Notes: generated from the sequence alone by a model not told the origin. A stretch of DNA of 64,000 nt from Sphingomonas_B tabacisoli (GCF_042678385.1 NZ_JBHUDY010000002.1:124001-188000); one strand, 5' to 3'; shown: positions 43,865 through 61,283, counted from the stretch's first letter. Translations and numbers: made by a program.

Positions 43865-45250
43865 ATGACCTCCACGATCGACATACGACCGGAGTGGTCG
43901 GCACCGGAGCAGGATGCCGAGATCGCGGCGATCTTTGCCCAGACCGCGGCGGGGCTGGCGCAAGTCGATCTCAATGGCCGCTTCACGCTCGTCAACGACC
44001 GTTTCTGCGAAATGGTGGGCCGGTCGCGCGAGGAACTGCTTACGCTCCGGATGCAGGAGATCACGCACCCCGATCACCTGGCCGAGAACGAACCGTTGTT
44101 CGATCGCGCGGTGCGCGACGGCGCGCATTATCGAATCGAGAAGCGCTATTTGCGGCCGGACGGTTCGATTCTCTGGGTCGATAATTCGGTCACCGTCATC
44201 CGGAAAGAGGATGGTTCGCCATTCGGCGTGCTCGCCGCCAGCATCGACATCACGGGCCGGCGCGAAACCGAAGCGGCGTTGCGCGCGAGCGAGCTTCGCT
44301 TGCGGCTAGCGATGGATGCCGGGCGCATGGCGGTGTGGGAATATGATGTGCGCGCCGGGCGTGTGCTTCACTCGAGCGACCTCAATCGCCTGCTCGGCAT
44401 CATCGAGACGCGCGACGTGTCCTATGACGACATGCGCGGTCGGATCGAGGCCGAAGATCTGGTCCGCCTGTCGGAGTTGGCGCGGGCGTCGATCGCGCGC
44501 CGCGAACCGCATTTTCAGGCTGAGATTCGCTACCGGCTGAGCCGAGGCGAGGTGCGTTGGCTCCTGGTTAGCGCCGAGTTCCAGCTGACCGATGACGGCG
44601 CGGTGGACCGGATCATCGGCGTGGCGCTCGACATCACCGACCGCAAGCGCGACGAGGAGCATCAGCGGCTGCTGGTTCACGAACTCAATCATCGGGTGAA
44701 GAACACGCTCGCCGTCGTGCAGGCGCTCGCTCACCAAAGCTTCGCGGGCAGCGCGGACGAGGAGCGCAGGCAGGCTTTCGAAGGACGGCTTGTCGCCCTC
44801 GCCGGCGCGCACAATCTGCTGACGCGCGAAAGCTGGGAGGCCGCGTCGATGCGGGACGTCATCCTGTCGGCCGCCGCTCCTTGCGATCCCGGCGATGGCC
44901 GCTTCCGAATCGATGGCCCCGATATGCGTGTGCCGCCAAAGACCGCGGTCGCCCTTGCCCTCGCTGTCCACGAACTGTGCACCAACGCCGTGAAGTACGG
45001 CGCGCTGTCGAATGACCGCGGCATTGTCGACGTGCGCTGGCGTATCGAAGGCGGTCGCGTCCATCTGGTCTGGGCCGAACGGGAAGGGCCGCCGGTCGCC
45101 CCGCCGGAGCATCGCGGCTTTGGCTCTCGCATGCTCGAGCGAGCGCTGGCGAGCGAGCTCGATGGCTCGGTCACGCTCGATTTTGCGCCCGAGGGCGTGC
45201 GCTGCACGATCGTTTCGCCTGCGCCTGAAGAAATTTTCATCGCCCGTTAA
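43865..45250 (+). CDS. PAS-PAS HWE-family histidine kinase
   Basis: 461 residues, no membrane segment seen, so cytoplasmic. Two PAS/PAC units (about 15-140 and 145-265, the latter ending VDRIIGVALDITDRKRDEE) are followed by the HWE kinase core HELNHRVKNTLAVVQALAHQSF (His272). The ATPase has HELCTNAVKYGAL and the WxE motif (VWAEREGPP) that names the family. PAS sensing of light, redox or small ligands is possible. HWE/HisKA2 kinases in sphingomonads often feed the PhyR-NepR-EcfG general stress pathway, so this could be such an input. No regulator is adjacent. Confidence 0.92.
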   Translation: MTSTIDIRPEWSAPEQDAEIAAIFAQTAAGLAQVDLNGRFTLVNDRFCEMVGRSREELLTLRMQEITHPDHLAENEPLFDRAVRDGAHYRIEKRYLRPDGSILWVDNSVTVIRKEDGSPFGVLAASIDITGRRETEAALRASELRLRLAMDAGRMAVWEYDVRAGRVLHSSDLNRLLGIIETRDVSYDDMRGRIEAEDLVRLSELARASIARREPHFQAEIRYRLSRGEVRWLLVSAEFQLTDDGAVDRIIGVALDITDRKRDEEHQRLLVHELNHRVKNTLAVVQALAHQSFAGSADEERRQAFEGRLVALAGAHNLLTRESWEAASMRDVILSAAAPCDPGDGRFRIDGPDMRVPPKTAVALALAVHELCTNAVKYGALSNDRGIVDVRWRIEGGRVHLVWAEREGPPVAPPEHRGFGSRMLERALASELDGSVTLDFAPEGVRCTIVSPAPEEIFIAR

Positions 45251-45359
45251 TCCGGGCCGCATGTCGATTCTGTCCTATCCGAATCCCGGACTATTCCCTA
45301 GTCAGGAACTGCGACCCGAAGGGCTCCCGAGATTCTTGGGGGTTCTTGACCTAGCGGCT

Positions 45360-45391
45360 CGGCCGATTCATTTCGGCCGGGCCACTTTTTT
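45360..45391 (+). terminator. possible terminator after the HWE kinase
   Basis: CGGCCGA (45360-45366), 6-base loop, TCGGCCG (45373-45379), then six T residues. About 110 bases past the kinase stop and 50 before the AraC start. Confidence 0.5.
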
Positions 45392-45442
45392 ATGCGGCAG
45401 ATTGCCGCTATGCTGCGCTGCAAAGAAAAAAGGGGCGCAGTT

Positions 45443-46291
45443 ATGGCAGCGGTTTCGCTCGACTACGCCGCACCTGAAGCGGCGCTGACGGATTATCTGT
45501 CCGTCTTCTACGATTTCCGCGTCAATATCGAGCGATTCGAAGATGACGACCGGGCCGACCTCGCGCAGCTGAGATTCATGCTCAAAGGAACCGGCCGATA
45601 TCGCTTTGCCGACGGCCACGAGCAGGATGGGCCTGAAATCCAAATCGTGGGCCCGACCACCGGCGCCACCCATGTCTGGGTCGACGGTCCGGCCGAAGTC
45701 TTCGGCGCCGGATTGCTGCCGGCCGGGTGGGGGGCAATCGTCGCGGTCGATGCTTCCTCGGTCACGAACCGCGTCATCGACGCGACCGAGTTGTTCGGCC
45801 GCGCTGCCCGGGATGCGCTGGACGCGCTGCGCGCGGCAGATGCGCTCGATGCACGGGTGGCGATCGCGACCGCGTTCATCAAATCGCTCATCGCCGGCGG
45901 CCATGAACAGCCGCGCTGGTTCACCCGCACGGTCGATGACTGGCTCCAGAGCAGTCTCAACCCGCAAGTCGACGACCTGGTCGCCGAGACCCGATTGTCG
46001 CGCCGGCAAGTCGAGCGGCTGTGCAAGAGACTCTATGGCGCCCCGCCCAAACTGCTCTCGCGCAAATATCGCGCTCTCCGCGCAGCGGTCGTGCTCGCGA
46101 AAGGCGAGGCGAGCACGTCCGAACTGCTCGACCAGGGCTTCTACGACCAGTCGCATTGCATTCGCGAGATCAAGCGCTTCACCGGCGTCACCCCGACGCG
46201 CATCCAGGGCGACCTCAACGAACTCACGCGCCTGACCATGAAGCGCACCGAATTCGCCGGCAGAGTCGCGCCGCTGGTCGCGGAAGCCTAG
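45443..46291 (+). CDS. AraC family transcriptional regulator
   Basis: 282 residues starting MAAVSLDYAAPEAAL; the longer frame to 45392 has a poor start. The C-terminal domain has the two helix-turn-helix motifs: VDDLVAETRLSRRQVERLCKRLYGAPP and STSELLDQGFYDQSHCIREIKRFTGVTPTRIQ. The N-terminal 180 residues hold an unassigned sensing domain, not clearly a cupin. The TAG stop codon coincides with the first bases of the structured repeat (copy 2). Confidence 0.9.
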   Translation: MAAVSLDYAAPEAALTDYLSVFYDFRVNIERFEDDDRADLAQLRFMLKGTGRYRFADGHEQDGPEIQIVGPTTGATHVWVDGPAEVFGAGLLPAGWGAIVAVDASSVTNRVIDATELFGRAARDALDALRAADALDARVAIATAFIKSLIAGGHEQPRWFTRTVDDWLQSSLNPQVDDLVAETRLSRRQVERLCKRLYGAPPKLLSRKYRALRAAVVLAKGEASTSELLDQGFYDQSHCIREIKRFTGVTPTRIQGDLNELTRLTMKRTEFAGRVAPLVAEA

Positions 46292-46560
46292 GGTCCAGAC
46301 CCACAACCGGCAATGGCCATGACTGAGCGTATTTTGGCGCGAGGCCAGGAGCGAGGAGAGGCAGGTAGCAGAAGCTGCCTGCCTGACGAGCGACGCCGCA
46401 TCGCGCCAAAATACGCCCGCCGCTTCGCGGTCGCTCGGAGAGGCGCGCTCGCTACGTCGCTTGCTTGCGCGTAGCCGGAGCTACGCGACTGCACTGCGCT
46501 CCTTGCCAGCGCGCCTCTCCGGGCGATCCTGGCCGTTGCCGGTTGTGGGTCTGGACCCTA
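46289..46560. repeat. ~270-base structured inverted element, copy 2
   Basis: Inverted relative to copy 1 (36595-36867), with the same architecture: TAGGGTCCAGACCC ends in mirror image, a 12-bp ATTTTGGCGCGA stem (46331-46342 with 46401-46412) holding a GGCAGGTAGC hairpin, and a 17-bp arm holding a CGTAGC hairpin. It lies exactly between two convergent genes and supplies both TAG stops. It encodes nothing convincing. In the outer stem, bases at 46303-46307 and 46542-46546 differ from copy 1 yet pair in both copies. Confidence 0.9.
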
Positions 46561-47001
46561 GAAGCTCAGCTCCATCGTGCCGCCGGCCGGCACCTCGTCC
46601 CACTCCAGCTGAAGCCGCGTCATCTCGTCCTTGATCGCGTCGATGCTCGCCGGCTCGACCGCAATGGAGGCGTGGCCGCGCGCCTCGCATGTCATCCGAT
46701 AGAGGTCGAGCAAGTCGCCGGCCGTTCCCGGCGCGCCCCAGGCATCGGCCTGCATCGTTTCCACCAGCCGCTCGATGGCCTCAGCCTCGACCTCGCTCAT
46801 CGGCGCATAGCCGCTCGCCTCGCCCGCAACCGCCGCACGCATGAACCCGCGCGCGCCGAGTTCCTTCTCGACCGCGTAATGCACCATGTCGTGCGGGATG
46901 ATGCCCTGCTTCGGGCAGTCGATCCGCTCGACCGAACTATCTGCGCGCACGATTTCCAGCAGGTCGTACTTCCCATCCTGCTTGGTGAAGATCATGCGCA
47001 C
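46558..47001 (-). CDS. conserved-looking hypothetical protein
   Basis: 147 residues beginning MRMIFTKQDGKYDLLEIVRADSSVERIDCPKQGIIPHDMVHYAVEKEL; I do not recognise the family. No signal peptide. The HDMVHYAVE segment is distinctive. It starts 4 bases after the end of the nucleoside transporter gene and is presumably in its operon. Its TAG stop comes from the structured repeat. Confidence 0.75.
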   Translation of the reverse strand: MRMIFTKQDGKYDLLEIVRADSSVERIDCPKQGIIPHDMVHYAVEKELGARGFMRAAVAGEASGYAPMSEVEAEAIERLVETMQADAWGAPGTAGDLLDLYRMTCEARGHASIAVEPASIDAIKDEMTRLQLEWDEVPAGGTMELSF

Positions 47002-47005
47002 GGGC

Positions 47006-48316
47006 CTATCCCATGATCAGCCCGGCGAGCGCCGCGCTCATCAGATTGGCGAGGCTGCCGGCGGCCAGTGCGCGCAGGCCGAGCTTCGCGATCAGCGGGC
47101 GCTGATTAGGCGCAAGGTTGCCGGTCACCGCCATCTGGATCGCGATCGAGCTGAAATTGGCGAAGCCGCACAGCGCGAACGTCACGACCGCCACCGTCTG
47201 CGGCGACAGTGTCTTCTGCAGCTTGCCGAGTTCGATAAAGGCGACGAACTCGTTCAGCACCAGCTTGGTCCCGAACAGGCCGCCGGCGATGCCCGCCTCG
47301 TTCCATGGCACGTTCAGCAGCACCATGACCGGGCGGAACACATAGCCGAGCAGTTCCTGGAAGGAGAGGTCGGGCCGGCCGAACCAGCTACCGACGCCGG
47401 CGAGCAAGCCATTCGCAAGCGCGACCAGCGCCACGAACGCCAGCACCATTGCGCCCACCGCGACGGCAAGCTTGACGCCGGTCTGCGCGCCCTGGGCGGC
47501 CGCCATAATGATGTTGGCCGGCCGTTCCTCGTCATGCGTGGCTTCGGCCATCTGCACCGGGTCGCGCCCACCTTCGGGGAGCAGCGCGGCCGGGCCTTCG
47601 GCGCTGATCCGCGTTTCGGGCAGCGCCACCTCGTCGGGCTCCGGCGTGACGACATCGTCGGGCATGATGATCTTCGCCATCAGCACGCCGCCCGGCGCCG
47701 ACATGAAGCTCGCCGCCAGCAGATAGGGAAGGAGCTGCGCGCCGATCATCGAGGCGTAGGCGCCGAGGATCGTGCCGGCGACGCCGGCCATGCCGACCGT
47801 CATCATGCAGAAGAGCTGCGATGGCGTCAGGCTCGCCAGATAGGGCCGGATGACCAGCGGGCTTTCCGACTGGCCGACGAAGATGTTGGCGGCCGCGCCC
47901 AGACTCTCGACGCGCGTGATGCCGGTCACCAGCCGGATCGCGCCGCCGACCCAGCGGATGATGAACTGCATCACGCCGAGATAATAGAGGATCGAGATCA
48001 GCGACGCGAAGAAGATGATCACCGGCAGGGCTGCGATCGCGAAGCTGTTCGCGCCCATCGTCGGGCCGGCGAGCGGGCCGAAGATGAAATCGGTGCCTGC
48101 CTTGGCGTAGCCCAGGAGGTTCGAGACGCCGCGCGACATCGCGCCGATTACGCTCTGTCCCCAGCTCGTCCCCAGCACGAGCATCGCGAAGCCCGCCTGC
48201 AGCGCGAAGGCGGGCGCGACGACGCGCAGCCGGATCGCGCGGCGGTTGGTCGACAAAAGCAGGGCGAGGCCCAGGATGACCGCAATGCCGGCCAGGCCAA
48301 TCAGATAACGGTTCAT
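47006..48316 (-). CDS. CNT-family concentrative nucleoside transporter
   Basis: 436 residues, about 10-11 membrane helices. The Nucleos_tra N- and C-terminal regions (QSVIGAMSRGVSNLLGYAKAGTDFIFG, ALPVIIFFASLISILYYLGVMQ, GQSESPLVIRPYLASLTPSQLFCMMTVGMAGVAGTILGAY, YVFRPVMVLLNVPWNEAGIAGGLFGTKLVLNEFVAF, ALCGFANFSSIAIQ) match NupC-type sodium- or proton-driven nucleoside uptake. A longer loop at about 215-270 is Asp/Glu/Pro-rich, likely cytoplasmic. Substrate specificity is unknown. Confidence 0.93.
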   Translation of the reverse strand: MNRYLIGLAGIAVILGLALLLSTNRRAIRLRVVAPAFALQAGFAMLVLGTSWGQSVIGAMSRGVSNLLGYAKAGTDFIFGPLAGPTMGANSFAIAALPVIIFFASLISILYYLGVMQFIIRWVGGAIRLVTGITRVESLGAAANIFVGQSESPLVIRPYLASLTPSQLFCMMTVGMAGVAGTILGAYASMIGAQLLPYLLAASFMSAPGGVLMAKIIMPDDVVTPEPDEVALPETRISAEGPAALLPEGGRDPVQMAEATHDEERPANIIMAAAQGAQTGVKLAVAVGAMVLAFVALVALANGLLAGVGSWFGRPDLSFQELLGYVFRPVMVLLNVPWNEAGIAGGLFGTKLVLNEFVAFIELGKLQKTLSPQTVAVVTFALCGFANFSSIAIQMAVTGNLAPNQRPLIAKLGLRALAAGSLANLMSAALAGLIMG

Positions 48317-48383
48317 AACTGTAATGATGTCCCCAAGTGGCGCGGACGATACACGCCGCGCCGCCGGGGGGAAGGGGGAAATC

Positions 48384-49025
48384 TCAGCTGACGGTCAGCG
48401 TGCCGCCGGGAATGATGCTCGGGGCGAACACGGAATCAAGGCTCATCGCGATCCTGTTGGTGATGAAGAACACGACGAACGCTGCGACGATCGAGACAAT
48501 CACATAGGTAAGCGCCTTGTCTTCCGGCACTTTCATAAGCCGCGGCAGCCCGAGATAGAGCAGGTAAAGGCTATACAGCCCGCCCAGAATCGCGAGGAAC
48601 GCCAGGCCGGGAAAGATCAGGAACACGCCCGCGACCCACGCGGCCGTGCAGGAACAGGCGGCGACCTTTGTGGCCTGCACGTCGCTCTTCTGTCCGCCAA
48701 AGTTCGGCGCGAGCAGATTGAAGATCAGCGAAAGAACGAAAACGTTCACGAGCGCCATGATGTAATGGCTGACCGCTACCGAAATGGCGAAGCCGATACT
48801 CGGCCGAAACGTCACTAGCAGCAGGGAATAGCCGAACAGCAGGGAGCCGACCAGCAGCGCAACCGGCCCGATCGCCGCCAGCGGCACCACATAGGATTTG
48901 AAGATATCGGCCACGGTGGCGGGCTCGGCGTCGATCCGCCGCCATTCTTCCTGGGGTTTCAACAGGATGTTCTTCACGCGATCGACAAGCGAACTGGTGC
49001 CGGGCTGCGGAAACTCGACGCTCAT
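48384..49025 (-). CDS. Yip1-family integral membrane protein
   Basis: 213 residues. A soluble N-terminus (LVDRVKNILLKPQEEWRRIDAEPATVADIFKSYVVPLAAIGP) leads into five membrane helices; this is the bacterial Yip1/DUF1282 pattern. Function in bacteria is undefined. Monocistronic, divergent from hslV with an 87-base gap. Confidence 0.88.
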   Translation of the reverse strand: MSVEFPQPGTSSLVDRVKNILLKPQEEWRRIDAEPATVADIFKSYVVPLAAIGPVALLVGSLLFGYSLLLVTFRPSIGFAISVAVSHYIMALVNVFVLSLIFNLLAPNFGGQKSDVQATKVAACSCTAAWVAGVFLIFPGLAFLAILGGLYSLYLLYLGLPRLMKVPEDKALTYVIVSIVAAFVVFFITNRIAMSLDSVFAPSIIPGGTLTVS

Positions 49026-49112
49026 GACTCACATTCCCCTTGTGGTGCGGTCGGCGAAGCGATCATGCGCCTGGCGTTGCGGCAGCGCAACCGCCCTCCC
49101 ATATGGCCGGCC

Positions 49113-49676
49113 ATGAGCGGGAACGAACACGGCCTGCCCCAGTGGCACGGCACCACCATTCTCTCGGTCCGCAAGAACGGCAAGGTCGTCATCATCGGCG
49201 ACGGCCAGGTCTCGATGGGCCAGACAGTCATGAAACCCAATGCGCGCAAGGTGCGGAAGCTCGGCGACGGCAGCGTCATCGGCGGCTTCGCCGGCGCGAC
49301 CGCCGACGCCTTCACTCTGTTCGAACGGCTGGAGCGCAAGCTGGAGCAGCACCACGGCCAGCTCCTCCGCGCTGCGGTCGAACTGGCGAAGGATTGGCGG
49401 ACCGACAAATACTTACGCAACCTCGAAGCGCTGATGATCGTCGCCGACAAGGACGTGAGCCTGATCCTGACCGGCAATGGCGACGTGCTTGAGCCGACGA
49501 ACGGCATTGCCGCGATCGGCTCGGGCGGCAATTACGCCCTCGCCGCCGCCCGCGCCCTCGCCGAGTACGAGCCGGACGCCGAAACCCTCGCCCGCAAGGC
49601 GATGGCCGTCGCCGCCGACATCTGCGTCTACACCAACGACCAGCTTACGATCGAAACGCTGGAGAGCGCGACTTAA
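49113..49676 (+). CDS. hslV: ATP-dependent protease subunit HslV
   Basis: 187 residues. The propeptide MSGNEHGLPQWHG ends before the nucleophile Thr14 in GTTILSVRKNGKVVIIGDGQVSMGQTVMKPNARKVRKL, the proteasome-like beta subunit signature. The C-terminal SGGNYALAAARAL and DICVYTNDQLTIETL match HslV. With HslU it forms a dodecameric two-ring protease. A GC-rich repeat of about 100 bases separates it from hslU. Confidence 0.97.
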   Translation: MSGNEHGLPQWHGTTILSVRKNGKVVIIGDGQVSMGQTVMKPNARKVRKLGDGSVIGGFAGATADAFTLFERLERKLEQHHGQLLRAAVELAKDWRTDKYLRNLEALMIVADKDVSLILTGNGDVLEPTNGIAAIGSGGNYALAAARALAEYEPDAETLARKAMAVAADICVYTNDQLTIETLESAT

Positions 49677-49775
49677 CCCCTCCCCTTCAGGGGAGGGGCA
49701 GGGGTGGGGCAGTCCCCGCTCCGGCGCTCTCCAGACATTCCCCACCCCAACCCCTCCCCTGAAGGGGAGGGGCTT
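49675..49775. repeat. GC-rich inverted repeat inside the hslVU operon
   Basis: Two hairpins (CCCCTCCCC/GGGGAGGGG) are mirrored around a central unpaired stretch, with CAGGGGTGGGG and CCCCACCCC pairing between them. The right copy abuts the ribosome site of hslU. The same unit lies between rpoB and rpoC. Confidence 0.85.
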
Positions 49776-49785
49776 AGGATTGAAA

Positions 49786-51087
49786 ATGAACGACACTCTC
49801 ACTCCCAAAGCCATTGTCGCGGCCTTGGACGAACACATTATCGGACAGACCGAAGCGAAGCGCGCGGTCGCGGTGGCGCTGCGCAACCGCTGGCGCCGGC
49901 AGAAGCTCGCGCCTGACCTGCGCGACGAGGTCACGCCCAAGAACATCCTGATGATCGGCCCCACCGGCTGCGGCAAGACCGAGATCAGCCGGCGGTTGGC
50001 GAAGCTCGCCGACGCGCCGTTCGTGAAGGTCGAGGCGACCAAATTCACCGAGGTCGGCTATGTCGGCCGCGATGTCGAGCAGATCGCCCGCGATCTGGTC
50101 GAAGAAGCGATCCGGCTGGAAAAGGAACGCCGCCGCGCCGCGGTGCTCGACAAGGCGCAGGCCGCGGCGATGGACCGGCTGCTAGACGCGCTCACCGGCA
50201 AGGGCTCAAGCGAAGGGACGCGCAGCGCCTTCCGCCAGCGCTTCGACGAAGGCGTGCTCGACGACAAGGAAGTCGAGATCGAGCTTGCCGGCCAGCCGCA
50301 AATGCCGTTCGAGATCCCCGGCATGAACGGCCAGGTCGGCATGATCAACCTCAGCGACATGATGTCGAAGGCCTTGGGCGGCGGCCAGCTCAAGAAGCGC
50401 AAGCTGAACGTCCGCGCCGCCTGGGACAAATTGCTCGAGGAAGAAGCCGACAAACGCCTCGACCAGGATGAAGTCAGCCGTCAGGCACTCGCCGACGCTG
50501 AAGCCAACGGCATCGTCTTCTTGGACGAGATCGACAAGATCGCGGTCAGCGACGTGCGCGGCGGCTCGGTCAGCCGCGAAGGCGTGCAGCGCGATTTGCT
50601 GCCGCTGATCGAGGGAACCACGGTCGCGACCAAATACGGGCCGATGAAGACCGATCACATTCTCTTCATCGCGTCGGGCGCGTTCCATGTCGCAAAGCCC
50701 AGCGACCTGCTGCCGGAGCTGCAGGGCCGCCTGCCGATCCGCGTCGAGCTGAAGGCGCTGAGCGAATCCGATTTCGTCCGCATCCTCACGGACACCAAGG
50801 CGAGCTTGCCGGCGCAATACAAGGCGCTGATCGGCACCGAGGGCGTGACAGTGGACTTCACGGAGGATGGGATCGCCGCGGTCGCGCGCATTGCCGCCGA
50901 AGTGAACGGCCAGGTCGAAAATATCGGGGCGCGCCGGCTGCAGACGGTCATGGAAAAGCTGCTGGAGCAAGTCAGCTTCGACGCCGAGGACCGCCAGGGT
51001 GAAAGCCTCGTGATCGACCGCGCCTATGTCGAAGGCCAGCTCAGCGACATCGCGCGCAACACCGACCTGTCGAAGTACGTGTTGTAA
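49786..51087 (+). CDS. hslU: HslU ATPase subunit (ClpYQ)
   Basis: 433 residues. Walker A GPTGCGKT (58-65), Walker B IVFLDEIDKI, the HslU-specific I-domain insert (about 110-235), and the C-terminal DLSKYVL needed to activate HslV. Co-operonic with hslV although a repeat intervenes. Convergent with the Pro/Ala-rich protein gene. Confidence 0.97.
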   Translation: MNDTLTPKAIVAALDEHIIGQTEAKRAVAVALRNRWRRQKLAPDLRDEVTPKNILMIGPTGCGKTEISRRLAKLADAPFVKVEATKFTEVGYVGRDVEQIARDLVEEAIRLEKERRRAAVLDKAQAAAMDRLLDALTGKGSSEGTRSAFRQRFDEGVLDDKEVEIELAGQPQMPFEIPGMNGQVGMINLSDMMSKALGGGQLKKRKLNVRAAWDKLLEEEADKRLDQDEVSRQALADAEANGIVFLDEIDKIAVSDVRGGSVSREGVQRDLLPLIEGTTVATKYGPMKTDHILFIASGAFHVAKPSDLLPELQGRLPIRVELKALSESDFVRILTDTKASLPAQYKALIGTEGVTVDFTEDGIAAVARIAAEVNGQVENIGARRLQTVMEKLLEQVSFDAEDRQGESLVIDRAYVEGQLSDIARNTDLSKYVL

Positions 51088-51236
51088 CAACCCTCTCCCG
51101 CTTCGCGGGAGAGGGCGACTCGGCCCTGTGGGGCCGAGCGGGGAGAGGGTCCTGTGGTACGGTGCTCAATCCCCTCTCCCCGCTCGCGCCCGCAGGCGCG
51201 AGTCGCCCTCTCCCCTCGAGGGGAGAGGGATTAAAG
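51088..51236. repeat. hairpin-rich repeat between convergent hslU and Pro/Ala-rich gene
   Basis: Contains CCCTCTCCCGCTTCGCGGGAGAGGG (51091-51115), CTCGGCCC/GGGCCGAG, CTCGCGCC/GGCGCGAG and CCTCTCCCC/GGGGAGAGG hairpins, closely related to the patch at 19516-19793. Probably a bidirectional terminator. Confidence 0.75.
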
Positions 51237-51237
51237 C

Positions 51238-52395
51238 TTACGCCCGTTCCAGTACGTCGTGCAGCCGGGCTTCAACGTCGCTATCGCTCATGTCGATCTC
51301 GAACGTCGCGGCTATGCGTCCTTCGCCGCCCTGCGGCAGCGGATAGCGGGCTTCGGCGACCAGCAACGGCGTGTTCGCGTCGTGCGGCAGCTCGACCGAA
51401 GTGTCGACGCTCTTGTCGCTGCCCGGCGCGACGTCGACGGTCGCCACCTGTGCGGTCGACCGCGCGGCGATCAGCGCGTCCTCGTTCTCTGACGAGGCGC
51501 CGTTCAGCATCCAGGTCGACACGCGCACGTCGTGTGCCTCGACATCGCCCGAGTTGCTGACCGTCACCTCGACCTCGAGCGCGCCGTCATTTTCGGCGCG
51601 GATCGGACGCAGGCCGATATCGATCCAGGGGCGCGCCGCGTCGGTCGCAGCCGTCGTGGCGGCAGCGGCTGCCGGCGCTTCATAGACAGGTTCGACATAG
51701 CCCGGCGAAGCCGCGAGGGCTGCATCCTCCACATGGACGGGCTCGACCACCGGCGCTTCCTCGACCGGCGCGTAATAAGCCTCTTCCTCATAGACGACAT
51801 CGTCGGTGCGGCGGCGGCGCGAAAGCAGATAGCCGATCAGGCCCAGGATCACGAAGCCGCCGATCACGATCGGGGCCCAGAGCAGCATGTCGTTGCCGCT
51901 TGTCTCCGTCTTGGCGGCAGGGGCCGGCGCGGCCGCCTCGGGAGCGGTCGCTTCAGGCGCGGCGGCTGCCGGTGCCGCAGTCGCAGCGGCCGTCGGCGAG
52001 GGCGCTGGTGCCGGCGCGGCGGTCGGGGCGGGAGCGGGCGCAGCGGTCGTCCGTGCCGTTGTGGTCGAGCGCGTCGCGCTGCTGTGCACGCCCGCAGTGG
52101 GGCGGCTTGCGGTAGGCCGGGATGCGCGCGTCGCACTGCGTGTCTCGGCAGCTGCGGCGGCCTCGGCCGGCGGCGCGGGCGGAGGTGGCACGTTCTGCAC
52201 GACCGGCGCGCTCGGGGCGAAAGTGATGCTCGGCGATGGCGCAGGCGCCGGGGCAGGCGCGGGCGTCGCAGCCTCGGGCGCCGGTGTCGCGGCGACGGGC
52301 GGCGGCGCGGCGGTTTGCGTCTCTTGCGCGTTGACGGGAAGGGCTGCGCTGGCGAGCAGCAGGCCTAGGGCGATCCTCTTGTGATTGTGTCTCAT
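51238..52395 (-). CDS. secreted Pro/Ala-rich membrane protein of unknown function
   Basis: 385 residues. A signal peptide (MRHNHKRIALGLLLASAALPVNAQ) leads to an Ala/Pro/Thr-rich linker (about 25-175), then a membrane helix (LLWAPIVIGGFVILGLIGYLLSRRRR) and a cytoplasmic acidic region (about 205-255) followed by a beta-rich domain (PWIDIGLRPIRAENDGALEVEVTVSNSGDVEAHDVRVSTW). The linker suggests it spans the periplasm. Low-complexity composition makes homology unreliable. The C-terminal beta domain resembles CARDB-like folds in outline. I do not recognise the family. Confidence 0.7.
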   Translation of the reverse strand: MRHNHKRIALGLLLASAALPVNAQETQTAAPPPVAATPAPEAATPAPAPAPAPSPSITFAPSAPVVQNVPPPPAPPAEAAAAAETRSATRASRPTASRPTAGVHSSATRSTTTARTTAAPAPAPTAAPAPAPSPTAAATAAPAAAAPEATAPEAAAPAPAAKTETSGNDMLLWAPIVIGGFVILGLIGYLLSRRRRTDDVVYEEEAYYAPVEEAPVVEPVHVEDAALAASPGYVEPVYEAPAAAAATTAATDAARPWIDIGLRPIRAENDGALEVEVTVSNSGDVEAHDVRVSTWMLNGASSENEDALIAARSTAQVATVDVAPGSDKSVDTSVELPHDANTPLLVAEARYPLPQGGEGRIAATFEIDMSDSDVEARLHDVLERA

Positions 52396-52719
52396 GGCGT
52401 CGGATGAACGGGCCTCCGGCTCGGCTGGTCGCAGCCGTTGCGATAAAAGGTGCCGAAGGTCAGACCAGCCGTTTGGTCCAACGATTTTTCGGGTCTGGAC
52501 TTTTTGCACCTGTCCCCCTTTGACACGCCGGACAGGCGCTCCTATATGGCGCGCTTCACCACAGTTTTCGGGAAATGGCTCGCAATGGCGCGGCGTGCCG
52601 AACGAATGGAAGACTGTCGGTTGCCCTGGACGCTTGGAGCTGCGGTTCTCGACATGAGGACTCGCGGCTTTTTGTGTCCGGTCCGCGTCCCGATTTCAAC
52701 GGCGAGGCACTAAACTCTC
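52396..52719 (+). promoter_or_regulatory. rpoBC promoter and leader region
   Basis: 324 bases with no protein gene. The promoter is TTGACA (52520-52525), 17-base spacer, TATATG (52543-52548), close to the consensus. Transcription should start near 52555, leaving a leader of about 165 bases before the rpoB ATG. A CTTTTTG stretch lies within the leader, but I cannot define an attenuator with confidence. Confidence 0.75.
52520..52548 (+). promoter_or_regulatory. near-consensus sigma-70 promoter for rpoBC
   Basis: TTGACA at 52520, TATATG at 52543, spacer exactly 17. The divergent Pro/Ala-rich gene starts 125 bases upstream on the minus strand. Confidence 0.8.
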
Positions 52720-56880
<4,161 letters not shown>

Positions 56881-56889
56881 AATGACGCA

Positions 56890-57001
56890 AGCCCCTCTCC
56901 TTCAGGGGAGGGGTTGGGGGTGGGGGAGTTCGGGACAGCTCCTCCGCCTGCGAACCAGATGACAGCCCCACCCCAACCCCTCCCCTAAAGGAGAGGGGCT
57001 A
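56890..57001. repeat. GC-rich inverted repeat between rpoB and rpoC
   Basis: AGCCCCTCTCC..GGGGAGGGGTTGGGG pairs with CCCCAACCCCTCCCC..GGAGAGGGGCT, enclosing a roughly 45-base unpaired centre. Same family as the repeat at 49675-49775. The rpoC ATG follows 14 bases after it. Confidence 0.85.
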
Positions 57002-57014
57002 GTGAGGACCGAAT

Positions 57015-61283
<4,269 letters not shown>

